64,000 bases of DNA from CAYMZZ01 sp044463125 (GTDB lineage Bacteria > Bacteroidota > Bacteroidia > Chitinophagales > Chitinophagaceae). Below, piece by piece: positions 7,593-16,054 of the stretch. Under the pieces are notes generated by a model, which was given only the letters and a program-made list of their open reading frames with translations, was not told where the DNA came from and ran no database searches. A program made the position numbers and the translations under genes. The stretch's first letter is position 1, and each line of letters starts with the position of its first letter. The stretch lies in NCBI GenBank assembly GCA_044463125.1, contig JBIQMS010000010.1, forward strand, positions 1 to 64,000, written 5' to 3'.

Positions 7593-10385
7593 ATGCGATT
7601 AAGGCTGTTATTATCTCTCTTGATGTTTGGCTTGGGTATGAGTGTTTGGGCACAGGTTCCTTTGACGGGAAAAATTGTGAATGAGAAGAACGAACCCATT
7701 CCCGGAGCATCCGTAAAGATTGTAGGTGCTGCCGGTGGTACCACCACCGATGTGGAAGGCCGCTACTCCATCAACCTCACTCCCGGTAAGAAATATGAAC
7801 TGGAATTTTCCGCCATCAGCTATTCCTCCAAAATTGTAAATGAAATTGAAGTAACCGAAGGAGTACTGAATGAACTCAATATCGTTCTGGCCGTTGCTGC
7901 AAAGGATATTGAAGGGGTGGTTGTAAGAGCTACATCGCGCCGCCAGGAAAGTACCAATGCGCTGCTGGCTTTTCAAAAGAATAATACTTCCCTCTCCAGT
8001 GGTATAGCCGCCGATTTTATCCGCCGTACGCCTGATAAGAATACGGGTGAAGTGTTGAAGCGTGTGAGTGGCGCTTCTATCCAGGATAATAAATATGTAA
8101 TTGTACGGGGTCTTAGCGATCGTTACAACCAGGCTATGATCAACGAAGCGCCGATGCCCAGCTCGGAGCCCGACAAGAAGGCTTTCTCCTTCGATATCAT
8201 TCCTTCGGCAATGATTGATAATATTATTATCAACAAAACCGCCACTCCCGACCTGCCTGGCGAATTTGCCGGTGGCCTGGTGCAGATCAATACTAAAGAT
8301 ATCCCGGTAAAGAATTTTCTTACCGTGGGTCTTTCCCTGGGCTACAATTCGCAATCTACTTTCAAAGACTTTACCAGCAATCCCCGCCCGGGCACTGCCT
8401 GGCTGGGTTTTGATAATGGCGACCGTAAACTGGCATCGGGCATACCCTCCATCTCCGGATTTCGCAGCCTCACCAACGCGCAAAAGATGGAAGCTACCCG
8501 TGAATATTTTGCGGGCGATGTATATGAAGAAGAAACCCGCAAAGCGCTTCCCATCACCACCCTCAACCTGGCCTGGGGTAATGTGAAGACCACCAAAAAC
8601 AATGGCCGCTTTGGTACCATCGTTTCACTGTATCACCGCCAGGGCATGATCATTTATGAAGACGCGGAGCGTGGCCGCTTTGAGCAGGTGCGCGACCCCA
8701 TCTTTACTGGTACTGAAACGCAGAATCGTTTCTCTGTAACCACTGGTGTGCTGGCCAACTTCACCTATGTAAAGGGCCGCAACAAGATTTCTTTCAAAAA
8801 CCTTTTCAACCAGCTTTACGAAGACAATTACACCAACCGTACCCTTCAAAATACCGGCCGTTTGCAAACCGTTTCGCTTCGTTCCAGCTTCCTCAACCAG
8901 CGTTCACTCTACAGTGGTCAGTTGGAAGGGGAGCACCAGTTGACAGCCTCCGGCATCAAGCTGAAATGGAATGGCAACTTTGCTTATAACCGCAAGGAGC
9001 AACCTGATTTCCGCACAGCGCAGTATGTAAGTGGCTTTTCTGATCCCAATGGCGAGTTTGAAATTGATGAAGATGATTCCCGCCGTTTCTTCTCTACACT
9101 GGAAGATTTTACCGCAGGTGGCGGCGGGTCATTGAGCATTCCCTTTACGCTGGGTAAAACCCGCCAGACCCTGAAAGTGGGCGGCAGCAGCCTGTTGCGT
9201 TTCCGGAACTTCGACGCCCGGGTGTTCCGCTATCGTCCCTCTTCTACGAATGCTGACCTCGCACTTCCCTACAACGAAGCCTTCCTGCCTTCCAACATCA
9301 ATGAAGATGGATTGTATATCGACGATCAGACTCAGAACACCGATAAATATTTTGGCGTATCGGCTTTGAATGCGGGGTACCTGATGTTCGACAGCCGCCT
9401 GAGCGATAAGATTCGCCTGATCTGGGGTATGCGTGCTGAATTCTTCGAGCAATTCCTTTCTTCGCGCGACCTCTCGCTGAAGCGCGTGGTAGTAAATACC
9501 GAGAAATGGGACTTCCTTCCCTCGCTCAACCTTACTTATAGCGTTAACAACAAGCACCAGATTCGTGTATCGGCTTCACAAACCGTTGCCCGTCCCGAGT
9601 TTCGTGAAATTGCGCCCTTCCAGTTTTTCGATTATGAGAGCATCTGGGGTATCAGTGGTGAAACATCGCTGCGCCGTACCGCCATCTACAATGGCGACCT
9701 GCGCTATGAGTTTTATCCCAAGCCCGGAGAGCTGATATCGGTTGGCGTGCTGGCCAAAAGCTTTAATGATCCCATCGAGCTGCGTATGGACCCGGGTAGC
9801 AATGGCGACCGCTGGTTGTTTGCCTATGCCAATGCCGACAAAGCGTTTTTGTATGGCGCCGAAGTGGAACTGCGCAAGAGCCTCGACTTTATCAGCGACA
9901 AACTGAAGGACCTCACTTTTATAGGCAACTTTACCTACCTGGAGTCGAGCGTAACGCTCACCACCGAGCAGGCCAATGGACAAAAAACCGATCAGGATCG
10001 TCCGCTCTATGGTCAATCGCCTTACCTCATCAATGCCGGTTTCCAGTACAATAGCAATGGATGGAATGCCACCGCGCTGTATAACCGCATCGGGCCCCGT
10101 CTTTACCTGGTGGGTGATCCTCTCGGTGCAGGCTTCTTCGATATCTATGAGCGTCCCCGTAACGTGATCGACCTGCAGGTATCGAAAAAAGTAATGGATG
10201 GAAAGGGCGAATGGAAATTGACGGTATCGGATCTGCTGAATAACAAGTATGCTTTTTACGACAACCCTACCGGAAAAGCCTCTTATGACTTCGCTGGTGG
10301 CGACCGTATCAACTACGCTTACCGCCCCGGAACTACTGTAACGGTGGGCTTTACTTACGACTTTGACCTTGGCAAGAAAAAATAA
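7593..10385 (+). CDS. TonB-dependent outer membrane receptor, candidate phosphate-regulated
   Basis: 930 residues. A signal peptide ends in MSVWAQ; a carboxypeptidase-regulatory-like domain follows (about residues 22-105: TGKIVNEKNEPIPGASVKIVG). The plug contains DFIRRTPDKNTGEVLKRVSG and YVIVRGLSDRYNQA, and a long 22-strand-type barrel ends in an aromatic strand (VGFTYDFDLG). It imports an unknown ligand across the outer membrane using TonB energy. The start lies 15 bp after a -7 element preceded by an eight-register box array, so the leader is very short. The lipoprotein gene 35 bp downstream is its likely partner. Confidence 0.93.
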   Translation: MRLRLLLSLLMFGLGMSVWAQVPLTGKIVNEKNEPIPGASVKIVGAAGGTTTDVEGRYSINLTPGKKYELEFSAISYSSKIVNEIEVTEGVLNELNIVLAVAAKDIEGVVVRATSRRQESTNALLAFQKNNTSLSSGIAADFIRRTPDKNTGEVLKRVSGASIQDNKYVIVRGLSDRYNQAMINEAPMPSSEPDKKAFSFDIIPSAMIDNIIINKTATPDLPGEFAGGLVQINTKDIPVKNFLTVGLSLGYNSQSTFKDFTSNPRPGTAWLGFDNGDRKLASGIPSISGFRSLTNAQKMEATREYFAGDVYEEETRKALPITTLNLAWGNVKTTKNNGRFGTIVSLYHRQGMIIYEDAERGRFEQVRDPIFTGTETQNRFSVTTGVLANFTYVKGRNKISFKNLFNQLYEDNYTNRTLQNTGRLQTVSLRSSFLNQRSLYSGQLEGEHQLTASGIKLKWNGNFAYNRKEQPDFRTAQYVSGFSDPNGEFEIDEDDSRRFFSTLEDFTAGGGGSLSIPFTLGKTRQTLKVGGSSLLRFRNFDARVFRYRPSSTNADLALPYNEAFLPSNINEDGLYIDDQTQNTDKYFGVSALNAGYLMFDSRLSDKIRLIWGMRAEFFEQFLSSRDLSLKRVVVNTEKWDFLPSLNLTYSVNNKHQIRVSASQTVARPEFREIAPFQFFDYESIWGISGETSLRRTAIYNGDLRYEFYPKPGELISVGVLAKSFNDPIELRMDPGSNGDRWLFAYANADKAFLYGAEVELRKSLDFISDKLKDLTFIGNFTYLESSVTLTTEQANGQKTDQDRPLYGQSPYLINAGFQYNSNGWNATALYNRIGPRLYLVGDPLGAGFFDIYERPRNVIDLQVSKKVMDGKGEWKLTVSDLLNNKYAFYDNPTGKASYDFAGGDRINYAYRPGTTVTVGFTYDFDLGKKK

Positions 10386-10420
10386 TAAAACACTTTATTC
10401 AAAAGCAGAAACAAACAATT

Positions 10421-11788
10421 ATGAATACGTTCAAACAATTATTCCTGGTGGCTGCAACTGCACTGAGCGCTGCATCGTGCGTGAAAGTCAATTTCAATGA
10501 CGAGTCCACCGGAGGCGGTGGCAACACTAATCCCGATGATCCCAATGTGAGCCGTGTGCTTGTGGGTTCTTATGAAAGGGATATCACACTCACGGGTGGT
10601 GTTTATACACTGCGTGGCTATGTATATTTCCAGGAAGGTACTACTCTTCGTATTCCGGAAGGCACGATCATTAAATCGGATATTTCTGAAAAAGGAGCCC
10701 TCATCATTGAGCGCGGCGCCAAGCTGGAAGCATTGGGTACAGCCAATGAGCCGATCGTATTCACATCGGGCCGCAACCCGGGTGCCCGTACCCGTGGCGA
10801 CTGGGGTGGTATCATCCTGCTGGGTAAAGCGCCCACAAACCGTCCCACTTCTCCCGCTCCGCTGATTGAAGGTGGTGTGGATCGCCGCTATGGTGGCACT
10901 GACCCTGCCGATAATTCCGGTACGCTCCGTTATGTGCGTATTGAGTGGGCAGGTATTGCTGCTGAACCCGGTTCAGAAATCAATGGTCTTACCCTGGGTG
11001 GTGTAGGTAGTGGCACAACTTTGGAGCATATCCAGGTAAGCTATGGTAACGATGATGCTTACGAGTTCTTTGGTGGTACGGTGAATGCCAAATACCTCAT
11101 CTCCTACGCTACTTCGGATGATGATTTCGACTTCGACTTTGGCTATACCGGCAAAATCCAGTTCGCCATCGCCCAGCGTCGCCCCGAAATTGCTGACTCC
11201 GATGCGGGTAATGGTGTTGAAGCCGACAACGACGGTAGTGGTAGCACGGCTACTCCTTATACACGTCCTGTATTGTCGAACTTTACCTGGATCGGACCCA
11301 ATGGCGATCCCAATACCAACTCGAATCTGAATTTTGGTAATCGTTGGAGAAGGGCTGTACGTTTTGAAGTGCACAACTCTATCTATATGGGCTGGCCCAA
11401 GGGTGGTTTTGTAATGGAAAGTGCGGCTACAGGTCAGGCTTATAAGGATGATGTATCGTTGTTTAAGAATAACCTGGTACATGCCCTGACGAATACTTAT
11501 AACACCGTTTCGGGTGCTGATGGCGTAATTACAGCAGCAGAAGTAAAAACCAAGGCTGAAGCCAACGGCAGCATCACTTACGACAATGCTGATGCCATTA
11601 TGCTGGAAGCTCCTTTTAATTGGGATAACCCCAACTATGCACCCAAGGCGGGTTCACCTGCCCTGAGTGGTTCAAGCTTCACAGGTCTGGACGCCTTCTT
11701 CACCAATGTTCCCCATCGTGGAGCAGTAGGTGCTACCAACTGGCTGCAGGGCTGGACCAGCTTTACGCCGCAGACAAACACTTATTAA
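10421..11788 (+). CDS. Beta-helix-like surface lipoprotein, partner of the TonB receptor
   Basis: 455 residues. The signal peptide ends in a relaxed lipobox (SAASC, Cys at about residue 20), followed by a Gly/Asn/Asp linker. The body has repeated strand-turn patterns (EGTTLRIPEGTIIKSD, GALIIERGAKLEALGT, RGDWGGIILLG), as in right-handed beta-helices, and an Asp-rich segment SDDDFDFDFGYTG. Function is not recognised. Close linkage to the TonB receptor (35 bp) and the upstream box-array promoter suggest an outer-membrane-associated ligand-binding or capture protein induced with it. No T9SS sorting domain is seen at the C-terminus. Confidence 0.82.
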   Translation: MNTFKQLFLVAATALSAASCVKVNFNDESTGGGGNTNPDDPNVSRVLVGSYERDITLTGGVYTLRGYVYFQEGTTLRIPEGTIIKSDISEKGALIIERGAKLEALGTANEPIVFTSGRNPGARTRGDWGGIILLGKAPTNRPTSPAPLIEGGVDRRYGGTDPADNSGTLRYVRIEWAGIAAEPGSEINGLTLGGVGSGTTLEHIQVSYGNDDAYEFFGGTVNAKYLISYATSDDDFDFDFGYTGKIQFAIAQRRPEIADSDAGNGVEADNDGSGSTATPYTRPVLSNFTWIGPNGDPNTNSNLNFGNRWRRAVRFEVHNSIYMGWPKGGFVMESAATGQAYKDDVSLFKNNLVHALTNTYNTVSGADGVITAAEVKTKAEANGSITYDNADAIMLEAPFNWDNPNYAPKAGSPALSGSSFTGLDAFFTNVPHRGAVGATNWLQGWTSFTPQTNTY

Positions 11789-11874
11789 TTTGAGGATTCG
11801 GTTATTTGGGGATTTGGGTATTTGTGAGGGAGGATTATTAATGAGTAGAATTGCAAGTAATTTAATTGTTTTAG

Positions 11875-11907
11875 CAGAGCCGCCTTTGGGCGGCTCTGTT
11901 TATTTTT
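11875..11907 (+). terminator. Rho-independent terminator
   Basis: A perfect 10-bp stem (CAGAGCCGCC / GGCGGCTCTG) with loop TTTG is followed by TTTATTTTTG. It ends the TonB receptor-lipoprotein transcript about 90 bp after its last stop. Confidence 0.9.
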
Positions 11908-11926
11908 GAAACAGGAGGTGAAGTTT

Positions 11927-12427
11927 ATGAAATATCATGTAATTATTTTTTCCCTTTTGCTGTTATTGACAGCCTGCACTAATCAACCTGATGCGCAAAA
12001 ACTCAAGGAGGAATCCGGTTCTTCTGTGCCGGATGTGGAACTGCTGAATGGGCTCACCCTGCCTCCCGGATTAAAAGAAGCGGACAGTATGCAGGTGATC
12101 TATTACGATGACCCGGATGGAGATACTCTGCGCTATACCCGCTATTTCACCTATGTAAACAGCTCCGATACTTCGGAGTTGAATCCATTGAAGCAGTCGC
12201 TTGCCGTGCCTCTCACGCCCGAGGATCGCGTGCGCAACTGTCGCTCAGAAGGCAAGATCTATTTCTATAAAGGTGACGAAGTAGCCAAGACGGTTTATTT
12301 CTCTACACGCTGCGAGAAATGTTGTCATCTATATTATATCCACAATGGGCGCTTCTATTATTTCAATATAGAGGAAGGCATAAAGGGAAAGCTGAAGGAG
12401 ATGCGTGGCAGGGCGAAAAAGCCGTGA
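11927..12427 (+). CDS. Small lipoprotein of unknown function
   Basis: 166 residues starting at ATG 11927, with signal peptide and lipobox LLTAC (Cys at about residue 18). The mature part contains a paired-Cys motif RCEKCCHLYYIHNGRFYYFN near the C-terminus. Not recognised. Unusually for this genome the start is preceded by a strong Shine-Dalgarno-like AGGAGGTG (11913-11920), six bases before the ATG, which also decides against a TTG at 11906. It begins 20 bp after a terminator, so it needs its own promoter or readthrough. Confidence 0.75.
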   Translation: MKYHVIIFSLLLLLTACTNQPDAQKLKEESGSSVPDVELLNGLTLPPGLKEADSMQVIYYDDPDGDTLRYTRYFTYVNSSDTSELNPLKQSLAVPLTPEDRVRNCRSEGKIYFYKGDEVAKTVYFSTRCEKCCHLYYIHNGRFYYFNIEEGIKGKLKEMRGRAKKP

Positions 12428-12428
12428 G

Positions 12429-12560
12429 GGGAGTTGTAAGTTGTGAGTTTTAAGTTATAAGTTTTGGGATTCGTTTAAAAGTTAGTGAGCTTTAAGCTGT
12501 AATGAAATCGGGTGTGCCCCCATACACCTAAAACTTACAACTTAAAACTTACAACTTCTC
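12429..12560. repeat. Inverted AAGTTTTAAGTT words between convergent genes
   Basis: GTTGTAAGTTGTGAGTTTTAAG words (12434-12465) are mirrored by AAAACTTACAACTTAAAAC words (12528-12556). They form a potential hairpin between the convergent lipoprotein gene and the 12549 gene, overlapping the last codons of the latter. Confidence 0.7.
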
Positions 12561-13763
12561 TTTCGGCTGGTACGCATACACCACCTCATACTTCTCATTC
12601 ATAAGCGCACTTGCCAACTGCCCTATCAGCAGGTCTTCTTTTTGGGGCGTGGGTTCGCAAATGGAATATTTTTGGCCGTTGTAGAGGATGGGTTTGCCCA
12701 CGGGCTTGTCGAGCTGAACGGCTATGGTTACATGCTTGGGGTAGGCCAGTACCAGCATGGGCAGGTTGTAGATTTCTTTCACCAGGTAGAAAAACAGGGC
12801 GGCCCTGTCGTCGCAATCGCTTTGTTCGTAAAGCAGGGTTTGCTCCGGCGACAATCTTTTTTCATCGCCAAAAACTTCGGTATCGGGTCGGTACAGGAAT
12901 GCATAGCGGGTAAAGCGCATCAGGTAATCCACGCCACTGCGGATATTCATGCCTTCCAGGTTTTTCCGAAGGGCAGGAATGAGTGAACCATAGGTTTCCT
13001 GGCTCATGGGGATATTGAAATAATATTCATAATCCACCACGGGATAATTGGCGAATATGGACTTCACCTGCGGATTCAGCTTCACCCTAAACTTATATTC
13101 ACTCTGGTAATAGCGGAAGCGGATATCTTTTTCCTCGTAGCTACTACTATCGAATTGCGGCAACTGGGTTACTTTGTAGGAGAAGCCGCGAACCTTATTG
13201 GCCACCGGTAATGATACCTGTTCAAATTGCTCTTTCTGCAAATCCAGCCCGGGGTAATCGTGAAAGTTGAGGCAGATATATTGCCGCCCCCCGCTCATGC
13301 GGGAAGGAATATTATAAATTACTTCATCACTCTGCACATAAAACAGCACTTTGTCGCCCGAAATGGCGAGAATGGCATCATAGCCCGTTTGTTGCAGGAA
13401 ATACCATTTATAGAGCGTGTAGCGCTGATAATTGGCGGCTTTGGGACTTATCTGTTGGGCCGTTTTCCGGATCAGTTGATAAAACAGCCAGTCGTCGGGT
13501 TTGTGCAGGCTTTTATAATCCTTCAGTGCCCTGATTACTTTGCTATAGTCCTTTTGGCTGATCTCGCTATAAAATTGCTGGACGGATGATTCAGACAATT
13601 CGGCCTGGAATCGCACCGCCAGTGCGGGATCCCATTCAAACTGAACGGCTTCACCAAAAAAGTCGAAACGGATGGTATATCCACCTGATGCAGGACGCCC
13701 TGCCAGCAGCAGCAAGCATACCAGCGGTAGGAACAGGAGCGATATGGCGGATAGTCGTTTCAC
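12549..13763 (-). CDS. Exported protein with a transglutaminase-like Cys/His core
   Basis: About 404 residues from a GTG at 13763 (MKRLSAISLLFLPLVCLLLLAG signal peptide). The C-terminal third has QSDCDDRAALFFYLVKE followed by AYPKHVTIAV and ICEPTP, the order Cys...His...acidic expected of transglutaminase-like proteases/transferases. The N-terminal two thirds are not recognised. A TTG start at 13802 is possible but would place codons inside a perfect 26-bp hairpin. A candidate -7 element TATCTTTC lies at 13840-13833. It is divergent from the small RNA promoter at 13897. Confidence 0.7.
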   Translation of the reverse strand: MKRLSAISLLFLPLVCLLLLAGRPASGGYTIRFDFFGEAVQFEWDPALAVRFQAELSESSVQQFYSEISQKDYSKVIRALKDYKSLHKPDDWLFYQLIRKTAQQISPKAANYQRYTLYKWYFLQQTGYDAILAISGDKVLFYVQSDEVIYNIPSRMSGGRQYICLNFHDYPGLDLQKEQFEQVSLPVANKVRGFSYKVTQLPQFDSSSYEEKDIRFRYYQSEYKFRVKLNPQVKSIFANYPVVDYEYYFNIPMSQETYGSLIPALRKNLEGMNIRSGVDYLMRFTRYAFLYRPDTEVFGDEKRLSPEQTLLYEQSDCDDRAALFFYLVKEIYNLPMLVLAYPKHVTIAVQLDKPVGKPILYNGQKYSICEPTPQKEDLLIGQLASALMNEKYEVVYAYQPKEKL

Positions 13764-13765
13764 AG

Positions 13766-13820
13766 GTATTTTCAATTGCCGGTTTGGGCGCAGCGCGCCC
13801 AAACCGGCAATTGAAAATAC
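13766..13820. repeat. Perfect 26-bp inverted repeat abutting a start codon
   Basis: Left arm 13766-13791 and right arm 13795-13820 are exact reverse complements with a 3-base loop (AGC). The arm core is CAATTGCCGGTTTGGGCGC. On the minus strand the hairpin would sit in the 5' leader two bases upstream of the GTG start of the 12549-13763 gene. No T-run follows, so it is not an ordinary terminator. No second copy was noticed in this window. Confidence 0.9.
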
Positions 13821-13896
13821 GTAAACTTAACAGAAAGATAATATTAAATTTTTGGCCATCTGCGGAATTAAGGGTTTTCCGGGCTTTGCAGGGGAT

Positions 13897-13952
13897 TTAA
13901 TACAGGGGTAACCTGTCCGTAACAGTGGGTTAAAATAGCCGGGCCATCTTTG
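13897..13952 (+). promoter_or_regulatory. Pho-type direct-repeat array and -7 element of an orphan transcript
   Basis: Words in exact 11-bp register: TTAAT 13897, GTAAC 13908, GTAAC 13919, TTAAA 13930. The -7 element CATCTTTG is at 13945-13952, again 15 bp after the last word begins. The 19 bases 13935-13953 differ from 7561-7579 at only two positions, so the two promoters are clearly related. No plus-strand gene starts within 2.5 kb downstream. Confidence 0.8.
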
Positions 13953-13957
13953 CATCA

Positions 13958-14059
13958 GTTCTTTCTTCACCGTCGTTCCTAATTGCAGATGGGTTAGCAG
14001 TTACCATCGCAGGCAATTTTCTCATGCAGTGACCATCCCGTTCTGGGATGGTTTTTTTT
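13958..14059 (+). ncRNA. Candidate phosphate-regulated small RNA, about 100 nt
   Basis: This runs from the expected start just after the -7 element to a terminator. The ATG codons inside meet stops within three codons, so it is not a peptide gene. Hairpin 1 (13981-14018) pairs AATTGC with GCAATT and GATGG with CCATC around an 11-nt loop; hairpin 2 is the terminator at 14032-14059. The 5' portion (TTCTTTCTTCACC) is unpaired and pyrimidine-rich, a plausible target-binding region (inference). It lies between a divergent exported-protein gene and a convergent glycosyltransferase gene. Confidence 0.65.
14032..14059 (+). terminator. Rho-independent terminator of the small RNA
   Basis: Stem ACCATCCC / GGGATGGT (8 bp) with loop GTTCT, then eight T in a row. 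There is no upstream plus-strand gene between 12427 and here, so it can only serve the transcript from the 13897-13952 promoter. Confidence 0.9.
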
Positions 14060-14064
14060 GTGGA

Positions 14065-14183
14065 AGAGTTTAGGGTTTAGAGTTTAAGGTTTAAGGTAAA
14101 TGAGTAGATTGATAATTAGTCAGAAAGAATTCTTGCATTCTCCCTCCATCAGACTTTAAACCTTAAACTTTAAACTCTAAACT
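14065..14183. repeat. Inverted TTTAGGG-type words
   Basis: GTTTAGGGTTTAGAGTTTAAGG words (14068-14096) are mirrored by CTTTAAACCTTAAAC words (14153-14183), the latter running into the stop region of the minus-strand glycosyltransferase gene. They could act as a bidirectional hairpin between convergent transcripts. Confidence 0.7.
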
Positions 14184-15169
14184 TCGCACATCAGCAACTC
14201 CAACTGCTTCATACATTCCTCCACCGTCCGGCTATAATCCACTTCCACATCCTGTGGTTGAGAAAGCCATTTTTCAAAAACTTCCTTGAAATCGGGGCCG
14301 ATCATTTCGAGGGTGGGGATGCCCATTTCGGCCAGGGCGGCCGCATTGCATTGTTGTTCGTATTGCTTGCGGATGGGAATCACCATCAGTTTTTTGCGGA
14401 GTTGCAAGGCTTCCGCGGGCGTTTCAAAGCCGGCGCCACAAATTATGCCATGGCAATGGATCAGGCTTTGATTGAATAATTGTTTATCGATAGGGAGAAT
14501 TTTCAGATTTCCTTCCATGCGGGCCGCCCTGGTTTCGCCACTGAATAGTTCGAAACGATGGTCCCGAAACTGCCCAAACACTTCCACCAACTCCTTTTCG
14601 CAATAGGCGGGCAGGTATATGGTAATATGGCCCTGGTCTGAAGGCTGCGCCTCCAGAATGTCTTTTTTGATAACGGGTGTGAAGATAAAATCATCGTATT
14701 TCTTAAAGTGAAGACCCAGGTAATGACTGGCTTTGGAATAATTCTTCAAAATAAATTCACCCGTACGATTACTGCGGGCAGGTCTTGGCGTTTTGTCGGA
14801 AAAAAAACTGGCCTGGTGACCGAAGTTGACGGAGCGGACCTGTTTTCGGGCACAGGCTGCGGCGGTGATGTATTCAAAATCATTGATCACCAAATCGTAT
14901 TGCTCCACCGGAAGCTCCTGAATTTCTTTGCGAAGCCGAAGCGGATGAAAGCCTTTGATCATTTTCCAGTAGTCGAGCCCTCCGCTGCAATTGTAGAAGA
15001 GGCTAAGCCCGTTGCTACGGTATTTTACCGGCGCATCCAGCTTTAGCTGGCTGTTGCTGCCGCTAAGGAAGAGATCGATCTCGCCCAACTGCCGCAGATG
15101 AGGCAGCAGTTCCATGACGCGACTGATATGTCCATTTCCTGTGGCCTGGACGGAATAAAGGATTTTCAT
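14177..15169 (-). CDS. MurG/UGT-like glycosyltransferase of a PlcP-linked operon
   Basis: 330 residues of the GT-B fold. N-terminal KILYSVQATGNGHISRVMELL holds the glycine-rich GxGHxxR loop. The C-terminal domain has HCHGIICGAGFETPAEALQLRKKLMVIP, the nucleotide-sugar binding motif of MurG/monogalactosyl-diacylglycerol-synthase-like enzymes. It follows a PlcP-like phosphoesterase by 38 bp on the same strand. In marine and soil bacteria PlcP and a glycosyltransferase convert phospholipid to glycolipid under phosphate limitation (known for PlcP/Agt). A sugar donor to diacylglycerol reaction is therefore inferred; it could instead act on another acceptor. Confidence 0.8.
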   Translation of the reverse strand: MKILYSVQATGNGHISRVMELLPHLRQLGEIDLFLSGSNSQLKLDAPVKYRSNGLSLFYNCSGGLDYWKMIKGFHPLRLRKEIQELPVEQYDLVINDFEYITAAACARKQVRSVNFGHQASFFSDKTPRPARSNRTGEFILKNYSKASHYLGLHFKKYDDFIFTPVIKKDILEAQPSDQGHITIYLPAYCEKELVEVFGQFRDHRFELFSGETRAARMEGNLKILPIDKQLFNQSLIHCHGIICGAGFETPAEALQLRKKLMVIPIRKQYEQQCNAAALAEMGIPTLEMIGPDFKEVFEKWLSQPQDVEVDYSRTVEECMKQLELLMCEV

Positions 15170-15207
15170 GCTGTTGAATTTTGATGAATTGTTGTTCCCG
15201 ATATCCG

Positions 15208-16041
15208 TTACCGGAGTGTATGCATAAACATGGCTACTTCGTCGGTCAGCACATCGGCTTTCGGCTTTTCCATTTTTGCTTTTTCGGGCTTCAGCTCTGA
15301 TTCTTCAAAGCTGTAAAGGTGCCAGTCGTTATTGTAGAACTCAAGAGCGGTCATATGCTCTACCCAATCGCCCGAGTTGAGATAGGTAACCCGGCCCTTT
15401 TCGGTTTCAATCACTCTTTTCTGCGGCTGGTGAATATGCCCACATATAACGGTGTCGTATTTCTTTTCAATGGCGATTTCGGCGATCTTTTCTTCAAAAG
15501 CTTCAATTTTCACCACCCGCCTATGAAACTGCTCCATCAGTTTTCGGGAAAGCGAAACCTTGTTGCGGCCAAACCGATGTAAGATTGCATTGATGCATTT
15601 GTTGAAACCCAGCAAAAGTGCATACCCATTGCTGCCCAGCTTGCCCCAGAACTTGGCCGTGTTTTTACTGGTGTGGTCAAAAACATCACCATGAAATATC
15701 CAGGTCATGCGGCCATTGATCTCTATTACCACTTTGTCGGCCAATTGAAAGTTTCCCAATTGCAGGTCGGAATAGCGACGCAACGACTCATCGTGGTTGC
15801 CGGTAATATAAATCACTCTTGTGCCGCTGGCCAGTAATTGTATTATGTCCTGAATGATCCGGATATGCGCAGCCGGAAAAAAATGTTTGCTGAATTGCCA
15901 GCCATCAATGATGTCGCCATTGAGTACCAGCAGGCGGGGAGAAACAGATTGAAGATAGGCCGAGAATTCTTTGGCACGGCTGGCATAAGTGCCCAGGTGC
16001 AGGTCGGAGATGACTACTACTTCAACGGGACGTTTTTGCAT
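15208..16041 (-). CDS. PlcP/LpxH-like metallophosphoesterase, candidate phospholipase C
   Basis: 277 residues of the calcineurin-like phosphoesterase fold. Metal motifs in order: SDLHLGT, NGDIIDGW, GNHDE, HGDVFD, and CGHIHQPQKR followed by YLNSGDWVEHMTALEF. The last block and the SRAKEF after the first motif match the PlcP branch of COG2908 better than true LpxH (recollection of family patterns). PlcP hydrolyses phosphatidylethanolamine or phosphatidylglycerol to diacylglycerol. The neighbour downstream is a diacylglycerol-type glycosyltransferase, and the promoter carries 11-bp Pho-type boxes. ATG 16041 lies 14 bp after the -7 element. Confidence 0.82.
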   Translation of the reverse strand: MQKRPVEVVVISDLHLGTYASRAKEFSAYLQSVSPRLLVLNGDIIDGWQFSKHFFPAAHIRIIQDIIQLLASGTRVIYITGNHDESLRRYSDLQLGNFQLADKVVIEINGRMTWIFHGDVFDHTSKNTAKFWGKLGSNGYALLLGFNKCINAILHRFGRNKVSLSRKLMEQFHRRVVKIEAFEEKIAEIAIEKKYDTVICGHIHQPQKRVIETEKGRVTYLNSGDWVEHMTALEFYNNDWHLYSFEESELKPEKAKMEKPKADVLTDEVAMFMHTLR

Positions 16042-16054
16042 ACCAGAGGTTTCA

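Noticed and set aside
15208..16041. Annotation as UDP-2,3-diacylglucosamine diphosphatase (LpxH)
   Set aside because: Same fold, but the YLNSGDWVEHMTALEF block, the SRAKEF segment and the glycosyltransferase partner under a Pho-type array fit PlcP better. LpxH activity cannot be excluded from sequence alone.
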